Part shown: positions 1-13,079 of the stretch, one piece after another
Numbering within the stretch: the stretch's first letter is position 1
Layout: every line of letters begins with the position of its first letter
From: Megamerina dolium
Lineage: Eukaryota; Arthropoda; Insecta; Diptera; Megamerinidae
Direction: 5' to 3'
Length of the DNA stretch: 64,000 nt
NCBI GenBank assembly: GCA_963854835.1
Contig: OY978525.1
Span: forward strand, 29,349,253 to 29,413,252
Position numbers and translations under genes: made by a program
The notes under the pieces: generated by a model
What the model was told of the DNA's origin: nothing
What the model saw: only the letters and a program-made list of their open reading frames with translations
Databases searched by the model: none

Positions 1-437
1 GAATTTTGTGAGTAAAAACCGAAATTTCCATATTTTTTGCAACATCTACTTTAGTGAAAAGACAACTATTAGTCAATCTGAAATACTGGCACATTTTTTT
101 AAATATTCCTGAGAATCATTCCATACTTTCACAGAATTTTTGTCTAGATAATTTTATTTATTATCATAAAAGACCAAAATAAGCCATAGGTCAAAGAAAA
201 TGAACTATAAAGTAAAACATTAATTACACACACAAATCACATTTCATTTTTTAATGTCCAACAATTTCTTTCTTCCTTGAAGAAATGCCACTTTGTTGTC
301 AAACACCCTTTATTGATCCACTTATATTAGATCTTCCATATGTGAACACCCCAATTGGAACGATTGATTGCTCCATATTTATCCAAAACATAAGAAATAT
401 GTGCTGCTTTTTAACTTTGCTCGTTCTGAAAGGCAGA
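1..437. other. AT-rich non-coding stretch
   Basis: No gene or repeat recognised. The short open frame that runs into the GA tract at 438 is low-complexity (alternating Arg/Glu) and is not a credible gene. Confidence 0.5.
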
Positions 438-438
438 A

Positions 439-472
<34 letters not shown>

Positions 473-490
473 GGAGAAAGAGAGAGAGAG
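438..490. repeat. (GA)n microsatellite
   Basis: Nearly pure AG dinucleotides with a few AAAG and GGG interruptions. It creates spurious Arg-Glu open frames in two phases. It could bind a GAGA-type factor, but no promoter-like context is visible. Confidence 0.85.
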
Positions 491-3060
491 CGATTAATTC
501 TTATAACATATTATATTTTTTTAGAGTTTTCTGTATTACTTTTTTACCTACTTTTTTAATAAAGGCGTTGGACTAATACGGAGATCAATAAAGAACTCTC
601 TATTCTGCCAAAAATAGCATCGTTATTGTCGGAAGCATTTTTGAAAAGAACGCACCCAAATTTTCAGAGAAATCGATGTTGTGAGACCCATGGAAAATTT
701 GGTAAAAATTGAAAACAGTAAAATTTAGATGATCTTTGAACACTATATTTTGCCCGAAAGATTCATACGCAAACCAAACAAAAGCTTAAAAAATATGATG
801 GAGATTCTCATCATCATCGATTGAAACTATCTACCTCTGGTTCATTCAATTTCTGTGTAGTCACACCATTCGAAGTGATACCGAAACTTCTGGTTTTCTA
901 ATTTCGGCACCTAACCAGAAAATATCGACAAAATCCACCGTACGATATTGGACAATTTACAAATAATGGTGCTCATACTTAAAGAGTATACAAGCTTATC
1001 ACATGGTTGAGTGTTTTCAGTGTTCAGTATTCAGTGGATATGAAAAATGGATGCAGCGATGTTCACAATTGGTATTAACAATTCAAGTTGAATCAGAGCC
1101 AAAGAAGAACGATGTGGGTCTGTCGCTAAGAAGATTTTTGGGGTAGTTTTTAAGATGCTTCCGATATGATTCACTTCGGCTAATATTGTGTAGAGCTGTA
1201 GAGATTCTATACCGATTTGAACCCCAAAATCAACGTATTTGTAGAAACCCGTTCTCTTGACAAACTTTTCCTCTTATTTTTGTTCCCAATAATATTTCGA
1301 AGTATTTGAAGTATTTCGCGATCATTTTCAATGTTGTGTTGTTGGCGTGCAACTCGCATATCACATACGTATGTAGTTATCTTTAAACTCAACTCTACCG
1401 CATTTTATAATTATTTCATCATGGTATCGATAATAATCAGAATTTTTCTACCGGGTATATTACGTTATTTTTGTACATTCTGTATAGATTAATGTCATTG
1501 GTGTTGCCATTGTTGTCATTAATTTTTTTTTTTTGCTGCATTTTTTGTTTTTTTCATTATTTTTTCATTTTTTTTTTTTTTGTGTCTTGCAATTTTTTCG
1601 TTGTCAATGTGTGAAAATTTGAAGTTTAATTTGTTGTTTCTTGATTGTATTACAATATTATCCTTCCTTTACTATAAACTAGAATTGAAATGAAAATTAT
1701 CTACAGAGAGTACCATAAGTCGTAAGATTCGAAAATTTTTTTTATAAAATATTCATATTTTGTGTGACATGGCTTTCAAGAAATCGACATGCTGCCATGA
1801 AAAGTTACCAATAAAATATGCGACAAGATTTTTACCACTTGAAATAGACTAATATAAATAAAATTCAAAGCTCACAATACCATATAAGGTGTATATGAAA
1901 ATTCAGGGTACGGCAGACGATTCAATTTATTATTCTGTACATTAAAATACGCCATCGCAGAAATATCGTAGCAATTTGGTTTGTATTGATCTTCTAGGCA
2001 TGTGTTCCCATTTTCAAACCTTGCCTCTTTCATTTCTTCCTTTTTTTTTAGAAAAGTTATTGCGTTTCATATCGTCGAGCGAGACTCCGATCTACAGTAC
2101 AGGCATAGAAGGTCAACGCACCTTTAGAAACAAATTTTATACATTTTCTTTTTCCAAAGTGGTCATAGTTTCATTACATCTTCTTCTAATAATATTTTCT
2201 TTTACTCCGTAGCATATACGTGTATGTATTTTATGTGATAGCAGCAGTAATATTTTTGCAAAATACTGTAATATTATCAATCTAATATTTTAAACCACAA
2301 AGCAATTATATGCTATATGTTGTACAAAGTCGATGAACGCATTTGCGTTTTTTCCAATAAAAATATACTATCTACTGCTTATAACCAATAACGCTAACAA
2401 GAAAAGAAATGCTGTAAAGGGAATCGCTTAAGTTTCAATTTTATTTCAATTTTCTGTTCGTCGAACCTCACGTTGTTGTGTTGATTGTTGTTTAGCATAT
2501 ACATGGAGCATGTACATTGGAGTGGTCCTTGATCATCGATTTGGGAATTTACTTAAACATAGGTATTCAAAATTTAGTTTAATGTAATTTAGTAGTGTCA
2601 AAATTTATATTTTTTATTCCAGTTTTGCAAATAATTTCACATTGAGATCAAGTTATGTGTTTTTCCCTTTGGAAAGATTTGGTGCAATTTTCTTTAGTTT
2701 TCTAGTGTAAATTGTGAATTAAAAAAAAAAAAACGTTTTTAATAAAGAGATTCAAAATTATATTCAATTAAATCACGCTATTGTTCTTTTATTCACTTTG
2801 AGCCATGAAAGCTCCAGATTATTGAAATTATAAGCCACCTAGGCGTACTGGTTATCCAGCCACACGAAAAAATAGAAGAGTATCGTACAGTAGATGAGAT
2901 AAATTAGACTTAGTCAGATTGAATTTATTTCATCCCTAACCTCAGAAATTGTAAATTGTATATATTCATTAAAATACCCAGGGTCGCTACTAAAGGCATA
3001 GAATATAAGACGGTTTTTTATTCTTCCTAATATTTTCATTTTTTAACAAACTTACCTCCT
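491..3060. other. AT-rich non-coding stretch
   Basis: Contains homopolymer T runs (about 1520-1580) and A runs (about 2719). No protein family is recognisable in any frame, and open frames of 60-78 codons are at chance level for this composition. The part from 600 to 1210 is somewhat less AT-biased and could be an old decayed element, but I cannot assign it. Confidence 0.4.
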
Positions 3061-3070
3061 ATAGCCATTC

Positions 3071-3430
3071 CTAAAAGTGGATCAACTGCTAATTTGTTGC
3101 TTATATAAATTTCACTCCAATCGTCTCAAAATTGCCCTTGGAGAAACAACATATGTATACATCCGACTCATATTAATTTTTACAATTCAACATTTTTCCC
3201 CAATGTATTTATTCCTTATCTTTACTTCTTAGAAAGGTGTTCCTACAAAATGAACTTGAATACAATTAAAAATTGACAAATAACCCCATAATTGCCCACT
3301 AACCTCCTTTGGGACGGTAAAAAAGCGAAAAAAAAATTTTTTATCCACCTCTTTTATCTTTTCCAGCCCTTAGTGCCATCCATTTGAAATTTAAAAAAAA
3401 TATAAGGTTTTTTTTATCAATGCTCATTTT
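3071..3430. repeat. Diverged repeat family, locus 1
   Basis: Carries both boxes of a family seen at five places in the window. Box 1 is TCCTACAAAATGAAC at 3241-3255. Box 2 is TGACAAATAACCCCATA at 3274-3290, followed by TTGCCCACTAACCTCC. Upstream, TTTCACTCCAATCG matches ATTCACTCC at the 13-kb and 41-kb loci. No coding capacity is seen. The family relationship is by eye; the copies are strongly diverged. Confidence 0.5.
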
Positions 3431-3439
3431 CATATTTGT

Positions 3440-4705
3440 TAAATTTCTTCACATTTTGATAATGGAAAGAAATTGAATTACACATTCGATTACAGGAAAC
3501 CGACTTCTAAAGAACACATTTGGGAAATGTTGTACTATTTGTTTCACAATGGACTCGCCAAATGACTGTGATTCAATGTTTTTGCCTGTTACCCATGGGA
3601 GGAACGTGTGTTCTTTCAAAAACGATGTCATACTTTATTTTTCACACAACTAAGGACTGCTCTAATGTAAAAACGTGGTACATTTACTTACAGCAAATTG
3701 AAAACAAAAAATGTTTTGTGGACGCGTTACAGTGTAGGCGTGTTTCAAATAAAAGTCACAACAAGATATATTGCCAACTGTGCTCATATATTTATGAATA
3801 TATGCATATAAATATGCATAGATACATATGTATAAACACCTGTATGTATATACATAAATATAAGGCACATGTATTTATACAAATATGCTGTAAGTAATTT
3901 GAATATATGAAAATGTGTATACGAGTGCATCTGCGCTCAAGTATTTGTCAAGAATTTTCTGACAACCGAAAATGATAGCAATAAAATATTATTAATAATT
4001 TATTTTTTTAAAACAAATTCTATATATGCATCAATAACATAATTCTGGATAAAAAGTTAAAAGAACCACAAGAAAAAGAGTACCTCTATGAACTTATTGC
4101 AATATCACTAGGTGATATTGATCTTAACACTGAAGGGAAAATTCATGACCATGAAAAGGAACACATACGTATGTATTAAATTACTCTATTTTAAATGTTA
4201 CTCATACTATACTGTCGTACACCTACAGGTTTACAATTGTGTCACATAAATGCACGAAGCTAGAACAACTCAAAATTGAGCAATAGGATCTATCTCTTAC
4301 AATGTACCACAATTGACATTCTGTCTAAAATGTAATCATATGCAGATTATATTATTTTGATAAAAAAAATTCATATGGTTACATGATTATCCAAACATAT
4401 ATGTATGTGGTTGATATATATATAAAAAATACTTATTACTCAAAGTACATTATTGATGGAGAAATAATCAATTATGACATGTTGCAGAACTTGCATTTGA
4501 ATGTTTGTTAGTGACATCTTATTATGAGAATGTAACATACAAGATACGTATAAAATTTACTATAGAATTCGCATAATCAATTGTTACTTTTCAGTACCAC
4601 TTACTTTTTTAAATAATATCATCGTTTATTTCCAATTTGCATTGAATTGAATAAAATTATAAAATTCAATTATCTACTCATTTGACATTTTATGTAAGAT
4701 AAATA
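3440..4705. other. AT-rich non-coding stretch
   Basis: Rich in TATG/CATA words (3780-3900). Open frames on both strands at 3449-3897 overlap each other and match no known family. Nothing else recognised. Confidence 0.4.
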
Positions 4706-5535
4706 TTTTTTTTTTTTCAAGCTTTTTTTATTGGATCTTTCTAAAATTACTTAGAAACTAACAATAAGTAATCAAATCTTACAAACTAACTAAAATTATG
4801 TGATATTCCCAACGTTCCATCACAATTTGTTGAGTCGCGAGGTATAGCAATTTCACAGCATATTCAGTGTGTCTTTTCTTTTTAATCGACGATGCCCCGT
4901 GCTCAGCAACAATTGCCTAGCAAGGGGATTCGGATGACTGTGTAATTTTTGAATGTAGCTTCTGCAGGACATTGCAACTTCCTCAGAAATTGTGGGTACA
5001 TTTTACTCTCGATGGATGTTAACGTTCCTCATATACCAATTTACAATAATTCGCAGACACTTGGATTGTATTCGCTGCAATTTTTCGATATTTGAGGGAA
5101 ATGCGGTGCCCCAAAACTGAATACCATTAGTCCAGATTGGCTTCAGGATTGCTTTAACTTTTGATTCAACTTTGATCTTTTGTGTATCAGCCACCATAAC
5201 TGATTAATTTTAAGCTTGATCTGAGTTTTCTTTGCCTCTATGTGATTTTTTCAGGTCAGCCTTCTGTCGAGGTGAATACCCAAGTACTTTGTTGAGGAAC
5301 ATTGTGGAACTGATTGGCCATTAATTTTAAGTGGGGGACATGTATCTGGCCTTAGCGTGAAGGCTACATGTACGCTCTTTGATTCATTGACTTTTATACG
5401 CCATTTTGCTAGCCAGATTTCGAGAGAATCGATATGAGTCTGCAGGAGTTTAGTAGCTTCTATGGGGTTAGAGCGAGAGCACAATATTGCCGTATCATCT
5501 GCAAAGGTCGATATAAATGTATAGTTATGAGTCAA
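4706..5535 (-). mobile_element. Jockey-like LINE, 5'-truncated copy
   Basis: Minus-strand fragment of the same LINE family as the copy near 46.7-49 kb. It starts with a poly-T run at 4706-4717 (the poly-A tail read from the other strand). It then carries the 3' UTR and the C-terminal part of the reverse transcriptase. The frame at 5251-5535 includes the RT catalytic box as TFADDTAIL and the downstream SSTKYLGIHLDRR motif. The frame at 5003-5197 carries the post-RT region (KPIWTNGIQFWGTA). Frameshifts and stops separate the two blocks. The copy ends abruptly at about 5535 just upstream of FADD, as expected for incomplete target-primed reverse transcription. It is dead. Jockey-like assignment rests on motif style plus the CCHC ORF1 in the longer copy. 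Confidence 0.85.
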
Positions 5536-5562
5536 TGGAGGGAGTTCTCATGAATGAAGTAG

Positions 5563-6047
5563 AAAAAGTAAATAAAACAACAACAAACACATGGGTAAAG
5601 AAGAAGAAGTTGAAAAGAAAACAAGGAACACACTAGCTTAACACTATAAGAAGCCAGTTTCTGACATTAAATGGCGCAGCCAAGAGGAATTTTTTGTAGT
5701 TGCTCTACCTTCATAATAACACAATGGGTTTTGTTCCAAATCTGCTATGCTTTGCATGGTAGTAAATAATATCATATTTCCAGTATTTCAGAGTTCAAGA
5801 GAATTATAATATTGAATGAATTCATCATATTTTTAAGCCTTCGACGAATGGGATTGATATTTTTCAATTCCCACTCTTTACTGAATGGGGATTTGTGATA
5901 ATTTTAGGCTTTTGAGAATGATGAATGGTTCGTTTGTCTTTCTTTAACGAATTCGAAGCAAAAGAGTGCAGTCTCGTTGATGCAGCTTTTAAATTTATTA
6001 AAGGTGAGTGAATTCCATAATAATTCAATTCTTTTACAACTCTGATT
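5563..6047 (-). repeat. ~490-bp dispersed repeat, copy A (inverted relative to copy B)
   Basis: The reverse complement aligns almost end to end with 8995-9492, with high identity by eye. Shared stretches include AAAATATGATGAATTCATTC, TTCAGTAAAGAGTGGGAATT and TCAGAAACTGGCTT. No terminal inverted repeats, poly-A tail or clear target duplication are visible at the edges, and no coding frame is shared. It begins about 30 bp after the 5' truncation point of the neighbouring LINE. The class of element is unknown to me. Confidence 0.7.
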
Positions 6048-6855
6048 GTAGGAAACCAAAGGTATAAATTGTGAGCATGGATAATTCATATGAGCAGTAG
6101 CTATAAAAGCATAGCATAAGTTTAGGCATATTTAATAAATTTTGTAATTTGTCCTTTCTAATGTTATCTAAAATTTATACAAGCATTATTTAATATATTT
6201 ATATTTGAGATTTAGTATTTGTCAGTGTATGTTTGTACAATTTTTTCTTCTTCTTTTTTGCATCTAATATACTCTCAAACTTATTAACATGAGAAGCAAT
6301 TTACATAAATGATAAATGACCAAAAGTTACAAATCACAACAAATCTGTACGAGTATATTATATAGGTAAGTATGTATGTATGTATGTGTGTATGTTCACA
6401 CTACTATAAAAATACTTGTTGTTTTTTCATTCATGTATAAACTTTTCAACAAGTTGATATGTATATTCATATATAGGTATATGTATATACACATACGTAC
6501 ATAGAGTGTAGGCTGAAATAATGTTTCTCAGGCAGACTGTTTGTTATTATATGTTGCTTCTACTTATGCGTGGTAGTAAAAACGTACGAATAATGTCAAC
6601 ATTGAAATTATAAGAATTTACATAGAAGCTTCTGTCCAATTTGCATGACATCGCTTATGCTAGCTGATGATATAACTGCAACACCATGCTATATAAACAT
6701 ACATGCAGATATATACATAAATGTATGCATGATTATGGTACATTGGGTGCTTCTTACTCTGACTAAGATAAGGCTATTTGCGAGTGTGAATGTGAATATA
6801 CGTATGCGTGTGCGATTGTTGTGATTTACTCTGCCTCCTTATTATTTCATATCTA

Positions 6856-6859
<4 letters not shown>
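6048..6859. other. AT-rich non-coding stretch
   Basis: TATG/GTAT-rich sequence including short (TATG)n near 6369-6388. No gene or known element seen. Confidence 0.4.

Positions 6860-6943
<84 letters not shown>
6860..6943. repeat. (TA)n microsatellite
   Basis: About 42 uninterrupted TA/AT dinucleotides. The Tyr-Ile open frames on both strands are produced by this repeat and are not genes. Confidence 0.95.
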
Positions 6944-6946
<3 letters not shown>

Positions 6947-7548
6947 TCATACATACCAATGTGTGAGCGTATCATAAATAATAAAATAAGTAGCTCTCCC
7001 AGAAAGACAAGTCATATATGCATATACTTACCCATAAATATACACATATTCGCATTATATGTAAATTGATATGAATGTACGTATGTAGTTTACGATGTTA
7101 TGTTACAAATATTTTCCCTTTCAGCGTTTATGTCTGGTACTATGTCAATATCTACAAGCATATATAAATAATAATAATATGTGCATGTAAAACGCTTTAA
7201 CATTAAGCGTGACTCTTTTGCAATATTGTAATTTTTAAATCATACGATATTTGCAACAGTAAAACAACCTAGACTAAAACCTGCTGAAGAATGACAAATA
7301 TGTTGGTTTATTGCATTGAGAATTTTAATTAAAAATTTATTTCAACAATTTTCTAGACCATTTTCGTCTAGACAAAAATTAAATAAAATTTTGCCAAAAA
7401 AAAAGTAAAGCCATAATTCTATATTCATAAGAGTTACACCTATCGTTATTAAAAGTTACAATAATTGTTTCTTTTCATCTATACAGGATGATGTAGATGA
7501 ATAAAGCATATTAATACGCAAGCCTCCAACAGCACCGAAGAGCGTTAT
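6944..7548. other. AT-rich non-coding stretch
   Basis: No recognisable gene or element. Confidence 0.4.
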
Positions 7549-7865
7549 AAAAATAAATATAATAAATATGTGGCACTTATAAACCCCGAAGGGCTCTTTG
7601 GTAAAGCTTCACTTCCATTACTGTTGTGCGTGTTAAATTTTGGACAGTTTTAGAAGGTATGTACCTACTTATTTTAGCCGGTTCCGAACAGCAGAACTCT
7701 TGCGACATCAAGAATGTCAGAGAATTGTCAATTGCTTGCCGAAAGTTGGATACCATTCGAAAGAAAAACCTTTCGATATAACATTTGTTATGCTTCAAAC
7801 GCGGATTGAACCCACGACCTACAGATCAGAAGGTCAACACACTAAACACTGAGCTACGGCATCCA
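7549..7865 (-). mobile_element. tRNA-derived SINE, copy 1
   Basis: Minus-strand copy of the SINE found nine times here. The head at 7865 resembles a tRNA: the A-box-like TAGCTCAGTG and the B-box-like GGTTCAATCC can be read in reverse complement. The body has the shared blocks around CCGGTTCCGAACAGCAGAAC, and the AT-rich tail lies at the low-coordinate end after GTGGCACTT. The 3' stem-loop is diverged (CCCCGAAGGGCT). Pol III transcription and LINE-dependent movement are inferred from SINE biology. The short open frames on both strands here lie inside the SINE and are not genes. Confidence 0.85.
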
Positions 7866-8994
7866 TAATACCCATTGGTGAATCGTAAAGGAAAACGATC
7901 GAATTGAATTGATATTTTTTTTGTTCAATTTAACTCAGCCCATTAAAAATTGTCCTATTGAGCTAATTGGTCATAGGTTCTCTTATCGAAAATATACAAA
8001 TTGATAAGATATATTTATATATCAGGTAAGCCTTAAAAATCAAATCAAGTAATATAATGTACTCAATTTGAATGTTGAATATTAAAAAATCAGTGGGAAA
8101 AAATGGCTTAAACAAAACCGGTGTAAATATATTAAACCTGTCTTCAATCATGTACAGTTAATCCATAAGTAATTTCCACTTTACTCCATTTACTCACATA
8201 CTTACTTAATTATTAGTTCTTCACAACCGAGTATCGATACTTACTGCATGAAGACCTTCTCACCAGCCGATGTTACTTCCTGCTCGCTGCTGCCAACTAG
8301 AAATTACAAACGCTGTAAAGCACTCCAGCAGTTGATATTTTCACCAGAGACTAAATATTCATTACTCCAGAAACCACATGAAATAACTTTTTAAATGATC
8401 TACGGTTCAGGATGTAAAGCTTGCTGAAGAACCTCTCTTGGGTTTTCCTCTCCACAAATTCAAAATTTTTTTTATTACAAGTTTTATTTCAGTTTCAAAT
8501 GAACGATTATGATGACTATAATTTGCGCGCAATTTACAAAAAACACTTTCTACAGAACCTCCATTCTGTACATTGTTGTGTGTTATAAGATAAAAATTTG
8601 TAACATGGCAAACGTTCTGCTTTCCAAATGACAAATGTCACACAATATGACTTCTAAACAAGCTGTCAAAAAAAAAGTCCTCATGGAAACCCTTTATACA
8701 TAAATTTTCCATTGAAAATTAACATCAGTACTTCATACATATACTGCATACTTTCAGAATCGGATTTAAATAATAATTATACATTTTGCTTCAGTTCATA
8801 TCAAAGCAAATGCCTAAAAGTATGTAAATATTTTAGCTACAGCTGACTTTATTTTCTACAATCACAATCTACAATTCGAGTATGTCGTAATTAGTAATAG
8901 AATTTTTCCCGCATTCGGGACGTACAGTTATTTTCCGATGGAAGTTCGTGCGTATTTAATGATATTCATGTTATTATTATTTCAACATTCTCAC
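7866..8994. other. AT-rich non-coding stretch
   Basis: No family recognised in the short open frames at 7963-8151 and 8407-8634. Confidence 0.4.
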
Positions 8995-9492
8995 AAATCA
9001 GAGCTGTAAAAGAATTGAATCATTACTGAATTCACTCACCATTCATGCTTGAACGAGGTTGCACTCTTTTGCTTCAAATTCGAAAAGAATGACAGGCGAA
9101 TGGTTCGTCATTCTCAAAAGCTTAAAATTATCACACTTTCCCATTCAGTAAAGAGTGGGAATTGAAAAATATAAATCCTATTCTTGCTTGGTAGGCTTAA
9201 AAATATGATGAATTCATTCAATATTATAATTCTCTTAAACTGTGAAATATTGGAAATATGATATTATGATTATGAATTATGAATTTATTACCATGAAAAG
9301 CATAGGTGCTTTGAAACAAAACCCATGGTATTATTATGAAGGTCGAGCAACTACAGAAAATTCCTCTTGGATGCGCCATATGTCAGAAACTGGCTTTTTA
9401 TAGTGTCAAGCAAGTGTGTTTCTTGTTTTTTTCAACTTCTTCTCCTTCTTTTCCCATGTGTTTGTTGTTGTTTTATTTACTTTTTCCCCTTT
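8995..9492 (+). repeat. ~490-bp dispersed repeat, copy B
   Basis: Second copy, in opposite orientation to 5563-6047. Relative to copy A it carries a small insertion around 9264-9290 (TTATGATTATGAATTATGAA), so the two have evolved apart. Homology stops at about 9492, where copy B continues into CCCCTTTTCTGAAATT while copy A diverges. The 65-codon open frame at 9367-9564 is not preserved in copy A and is not a credible gene. Confidence 0.7.
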
Positions 9493-10645
9493 TCTGAAAT
9501 TAAAAGGAGTTTTGTATTGCATATGCAACAACGCACAAGAATTCCTCCTCTTTTTTTGAAGTAGACTGTTGAATCGAGCTGCTCAATTTATATACAAATT
9601 AATACAAATATGATAGAAAAAATTTGTCATATATCGTAAAATAGCGTTTACAACAGCTTGTTGAGGCTCGTACTGTAGTTCTGGTGACGACTTTAACATT
9701 GATGCCTCTAACGCAGGCTTTTCTGAAATAGGACTATCAAACCAAATATCGGATAATTCTTCCTATTCTTCAACGGTGTGTTGACTTTGCAATGAAGAAT
9801 TCTCACAATCAATTAAATTTTCATATTCTTTTGAACACATTTTTAAATTTATCTCACAAGATTCACTTGGAAGAAATTCGCGTTTGAAAAGAAATTAACG
9901 GATCAGTATATATCTACGCATTATTTGTAAATATGCGTATATATACGTAAAATTCTTGTAGAAGGTCAAATTACCAGGAACAAACATGCTAGTCGTTACT
10001 TCTCAATTTATTAAAAAGATTACGAAAAAACAAACAACAAAATTGTAATACGAAATAAAACTTCTATAATTTTTGCATTTAATACTTTCTTTATATTTAA
10101 TATAAGCCAATGGCAACCCAGAAATGAAAGATCCAACAACCATACAGATATTTTGTAAACAACAAAACGGGAAGAAGAAGAAAGGCTGTCAGCTTGCTAT
10201 TGAATGGATATCGCCACTCCCATTCTTTTTAGGCTGCAGTCATCTGCTGCTGCATTCATCAAAATTTCAATTCTGTGTGAATTCTTTAGGTTTTCCAATT
10301 CTTGAATTGAAAACGAATAGAACTCATTCATTTGTATCAGCCTAATTATTTCACATACTGAATGCTACAAAAAAAGGAATTCAGCTTTTCAACATTTAAA
10401 AAAAAGAATTAAAAGTGAAAATGACTTCACACTTTTACAGCTCTGTCACAAATTGTATTCTCTTAGAAAGTTTGTAATGATATCTTCAAGCAGGTTTTTA
10501 GTTCTGCATACTTTCAAGGGCGTAATCATCTGGTTGTTTTGTTACTGTAATGCGAAAGGTATGTGTCTACGCCAGAATATAAATGTCGCGCACTGTCTGT
10601 CAATTAATAAATTTATAAAGTTTTAATTTTAAATTATAATATTCA
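9493..10645. other. AT-rich non-coding stretch
   Basis: No gene or known repeat recognised. The open frame at 10124-10345 has no family resemblance. Confidence 0.4.
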
Positions 10646-10654
10646 TTGCGTTGG

Positions 10655-11012
10655 CAACCCACAGCTTCTCTCTCTCTCTCTCTCTCTCTCACTTTTTCTT
10701 CTTCTCCGCTTGTTTTTGGTTTTTTCCTTTTTGGTTATTATTATTATTCTTTTTCTATTGTTCGTGATTATTCTCGCCTTTTTTCTCCTTACGACAGTGC
10801 GCGATTCTTAAAACACCGAATTTTCTCTTTATATTTATATTTATATTTATACTTATATTTATATTTATATTTATCTATATTATTTAAACGGAAGTGTTTT
10901 TTTATAACGAAAAGCTAAAACTAAGTGTAAAATCAAATTAACAAATAGACCATTTACAAACGAAAACATACAATTAAAAAATCACTTAAACTAAATTACA
11001 CAGAAAGTGAGT
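10655..11012 (+). promoter_or_regulatory. Candidate GAGA-rich promoter and untranslated leader
   Basis: A run of (CT)14 at about 10664-10691, meaning GAGA-factor-like sites on the other strand. It is followed by a pyrimidine-rich tract and AGTGCGCGATTCTTAAAAC near 10796. Next come an A-rich leader-like segment with no long frame and a consensus-like splice donor AAAGTGAGT near 11005-11013. A similar order (CT run, TTTGGTTATT, then GTGCGCGACTTAATTC) occurs at 42404-42520. A non-coding first exon is inference; TATA, Inr and DPE motifs are not clear. The 90-codon frame spanning the CT run and the (TTTATA)n tract is not a credible protein. Confidence 0.25.
10828..10875. repeat. (TTTATA)n microsatellite
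   Basis: About eight units of TTTATA/ATATTT with one ACTTAT interruption. It encodes the Leu-Tyr run in the overlapping open frame. Confidence 0.9.
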
Positions 11013-13079
11013 GTTATTGTGCCTTATTGAACCAACAACAGTGGCAAGGTTTAATCCAACTTGTGGCCCACCGGCAACCCCATCTCAACTCTACAGTATG
11101 CAATGATATTAGCTTTGTAGGTGTTTTATGTTGCATATTTTTAGGCTGTATTTTATTCCCTATATTTTTAGTTGAAAATTTTAATATTTAAAATATGGTC
11201 CAAGAAGTTTCAATCAGTTTCTTGTGGACAGTATAATTAGGCATTATTTATTTCGTTATACTGCATTACGACGAGCGCCATAAGACTTATGTAAGTAAGC
11301 AATCATAGAAACAATTATTCAAAAATTCACTTTCCAATCATTAAAATATTAATACAAAGTCTTTCGTTTGTGTATTAGTTATGAAGCGAAGAGTAAAGCA
11401 TAAATTTGGGTATTCGTTTTCGGAAGTATCCTGTATTTAGTACTCGTATATGCATACTTTGCTTTTGATTCGCTTTGATTCAGGTGAAACAAAAACAAAA
11501 CAAAAATATGTGAAGTGGCCATTTTTTCGGATAAATATTTTCCTTGTTTATTTGCTCATCTTTTTTTTAAACTTTTCTCCCAATATAGCTGCATATTTCA
11601 TATTGGCCCAAAAGTTTTAGAAACTATGGCTGCTGCTAGACAAGTTGTCGTAGTTATGATATTTATACATGTATACGTACATATGTACGAACATATAAAT
11701 ACATAACAAATCTTTGTACTTTCATGTGCTAATGTATTGCATTTCATTTCAGTCATTTCATATGTCTGTGATTTTGTTGCAATGAACGAAAATATAGACA
11801 AAATATTGAAGTGACACTTTCAAAAACTCATGCACTGTAATAAATAGTGTTGCAAACTTTTACCTAATACAATTTCTCTGTAGGAACATAACTCCCAACA
11901 AAATAATGGATAATAAATGATCTCGTGAGAGCAAAAGGTAAACGGATAGATGTCCTTGTCCTAATACTATGATTCTATTAAATATATAGTATACGATATT
12001 GACAGCATTTTATATTTTCGTTAAGTGTAAAACTGTCAAACTCAACGCGTAAACTTGCACAAAGTTTACACAAACATATACACGTAAGTATGTATTCTTA
12101 TAAAGAGGAAAACTTGGTCAAGTGAATAATGTACTTAGTCTTAAACTAAATAGAAGTATACGAAGAAAATGCATATACGCAAAATGAACACTAACAAAAT
12201 ATAATAGATTGACTGAATGAAGAATGTATGACAAATGCAAAATGAATGAACAAAAATTAAATAAAAAATATATCTTGCAAAAATTATTATAATAATAATA
12301 ATAGGTTATAAAAAAAAACTTTTATAAGATGCTCTTTGAAAACATCACAAAAGAACGAACGCGACCAAAGCTTTCAATAATGAAAACAAAACACTAAAAG
12401 GAATGTTGAAAATCAGAATATTATAACACAATTACATACAATAGACATTTATTTATATTATTTATTTTTTATTATTGTAGTTCTTTCATCAACATGGTTG
12501 ATGATTTTGGTGATGATGATGTTTATGATGACGACGATGACTACTAAAAAATTCAAAATTAAACGACACTATTTAAAGTGCCATTTTTTAAATAAATATA
12601 TCCTTGAACGCTTTTATCAGTGAGCTTCATGGTGCTCTCAATGACGATAGTCCATTTCTATAAAGAAAGACGTCTATAATATAGAGTGTTGATGCGGATG
12701 TCAACTGCTCCCGAATAGTTAAATGAAATAGTGCGTATTAACCGACTTCAACTTTATTGGGAATACCCATGAAAAAATATGTTATTGATCGATATATTGA
12801 AGTTTTAGAATTCATTTATGCTGAAATTTTTTCCTTAAACTTCGTTGAACTCAAATAGAGCCAAAGAGTTTGGGTAAACATTTTTCGCTCGAAAACTGCA
12901 ACCCGTCTTTCACCAGAGGTGAAAAGTGACCAATAATTTCCGCGATATATGAAAGGTATTTCTTGATATCCTCTTTCGTACCCCAAAAGAACATGTGAAA
13001 CAAAAAATTGTGGATTTCGGGTGGAGTTAAATGGTGCCGCATCAAGGTCACAGTTCAGGATAATTGATACACCATATTT
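11013..13079. other. Non-coding stretch with one unassigned open frame
   Basis: Mostly AT-rich. The minus-strand frame at 12851-13051 (66 codons) has less biased composition than its surroundings and includes FFWGTKEDIKKYLSYIAEII. I do not recognise it. It could be a decayed transposon segment or chance. Nothing else seen. Confidence 0.35.

Noticed and set aside
285..559. Arg-Glu-rich open frames
   Set aside because: Produced by the (GA)n tract in two phases.
3520..3897. 125-codon plus-strand open frame
   Set aside because: The second half is encoded by TATG/CATA-rich simple sequence and an overlapping antisense frame exists; no family resemblance.
4100..4126. Short palindrome CAATATCACTAGGTGATATTG as a regulatory site
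   Set aside because: Arms of only 9 bp in AT-rich DNA; likely by chance in 64 kb.
6774..7069. Tyr-Ile-rich open frames at the TA tract
   Set aside because: Produced by (TA)n read on both strands; same for those at 35333-36051.
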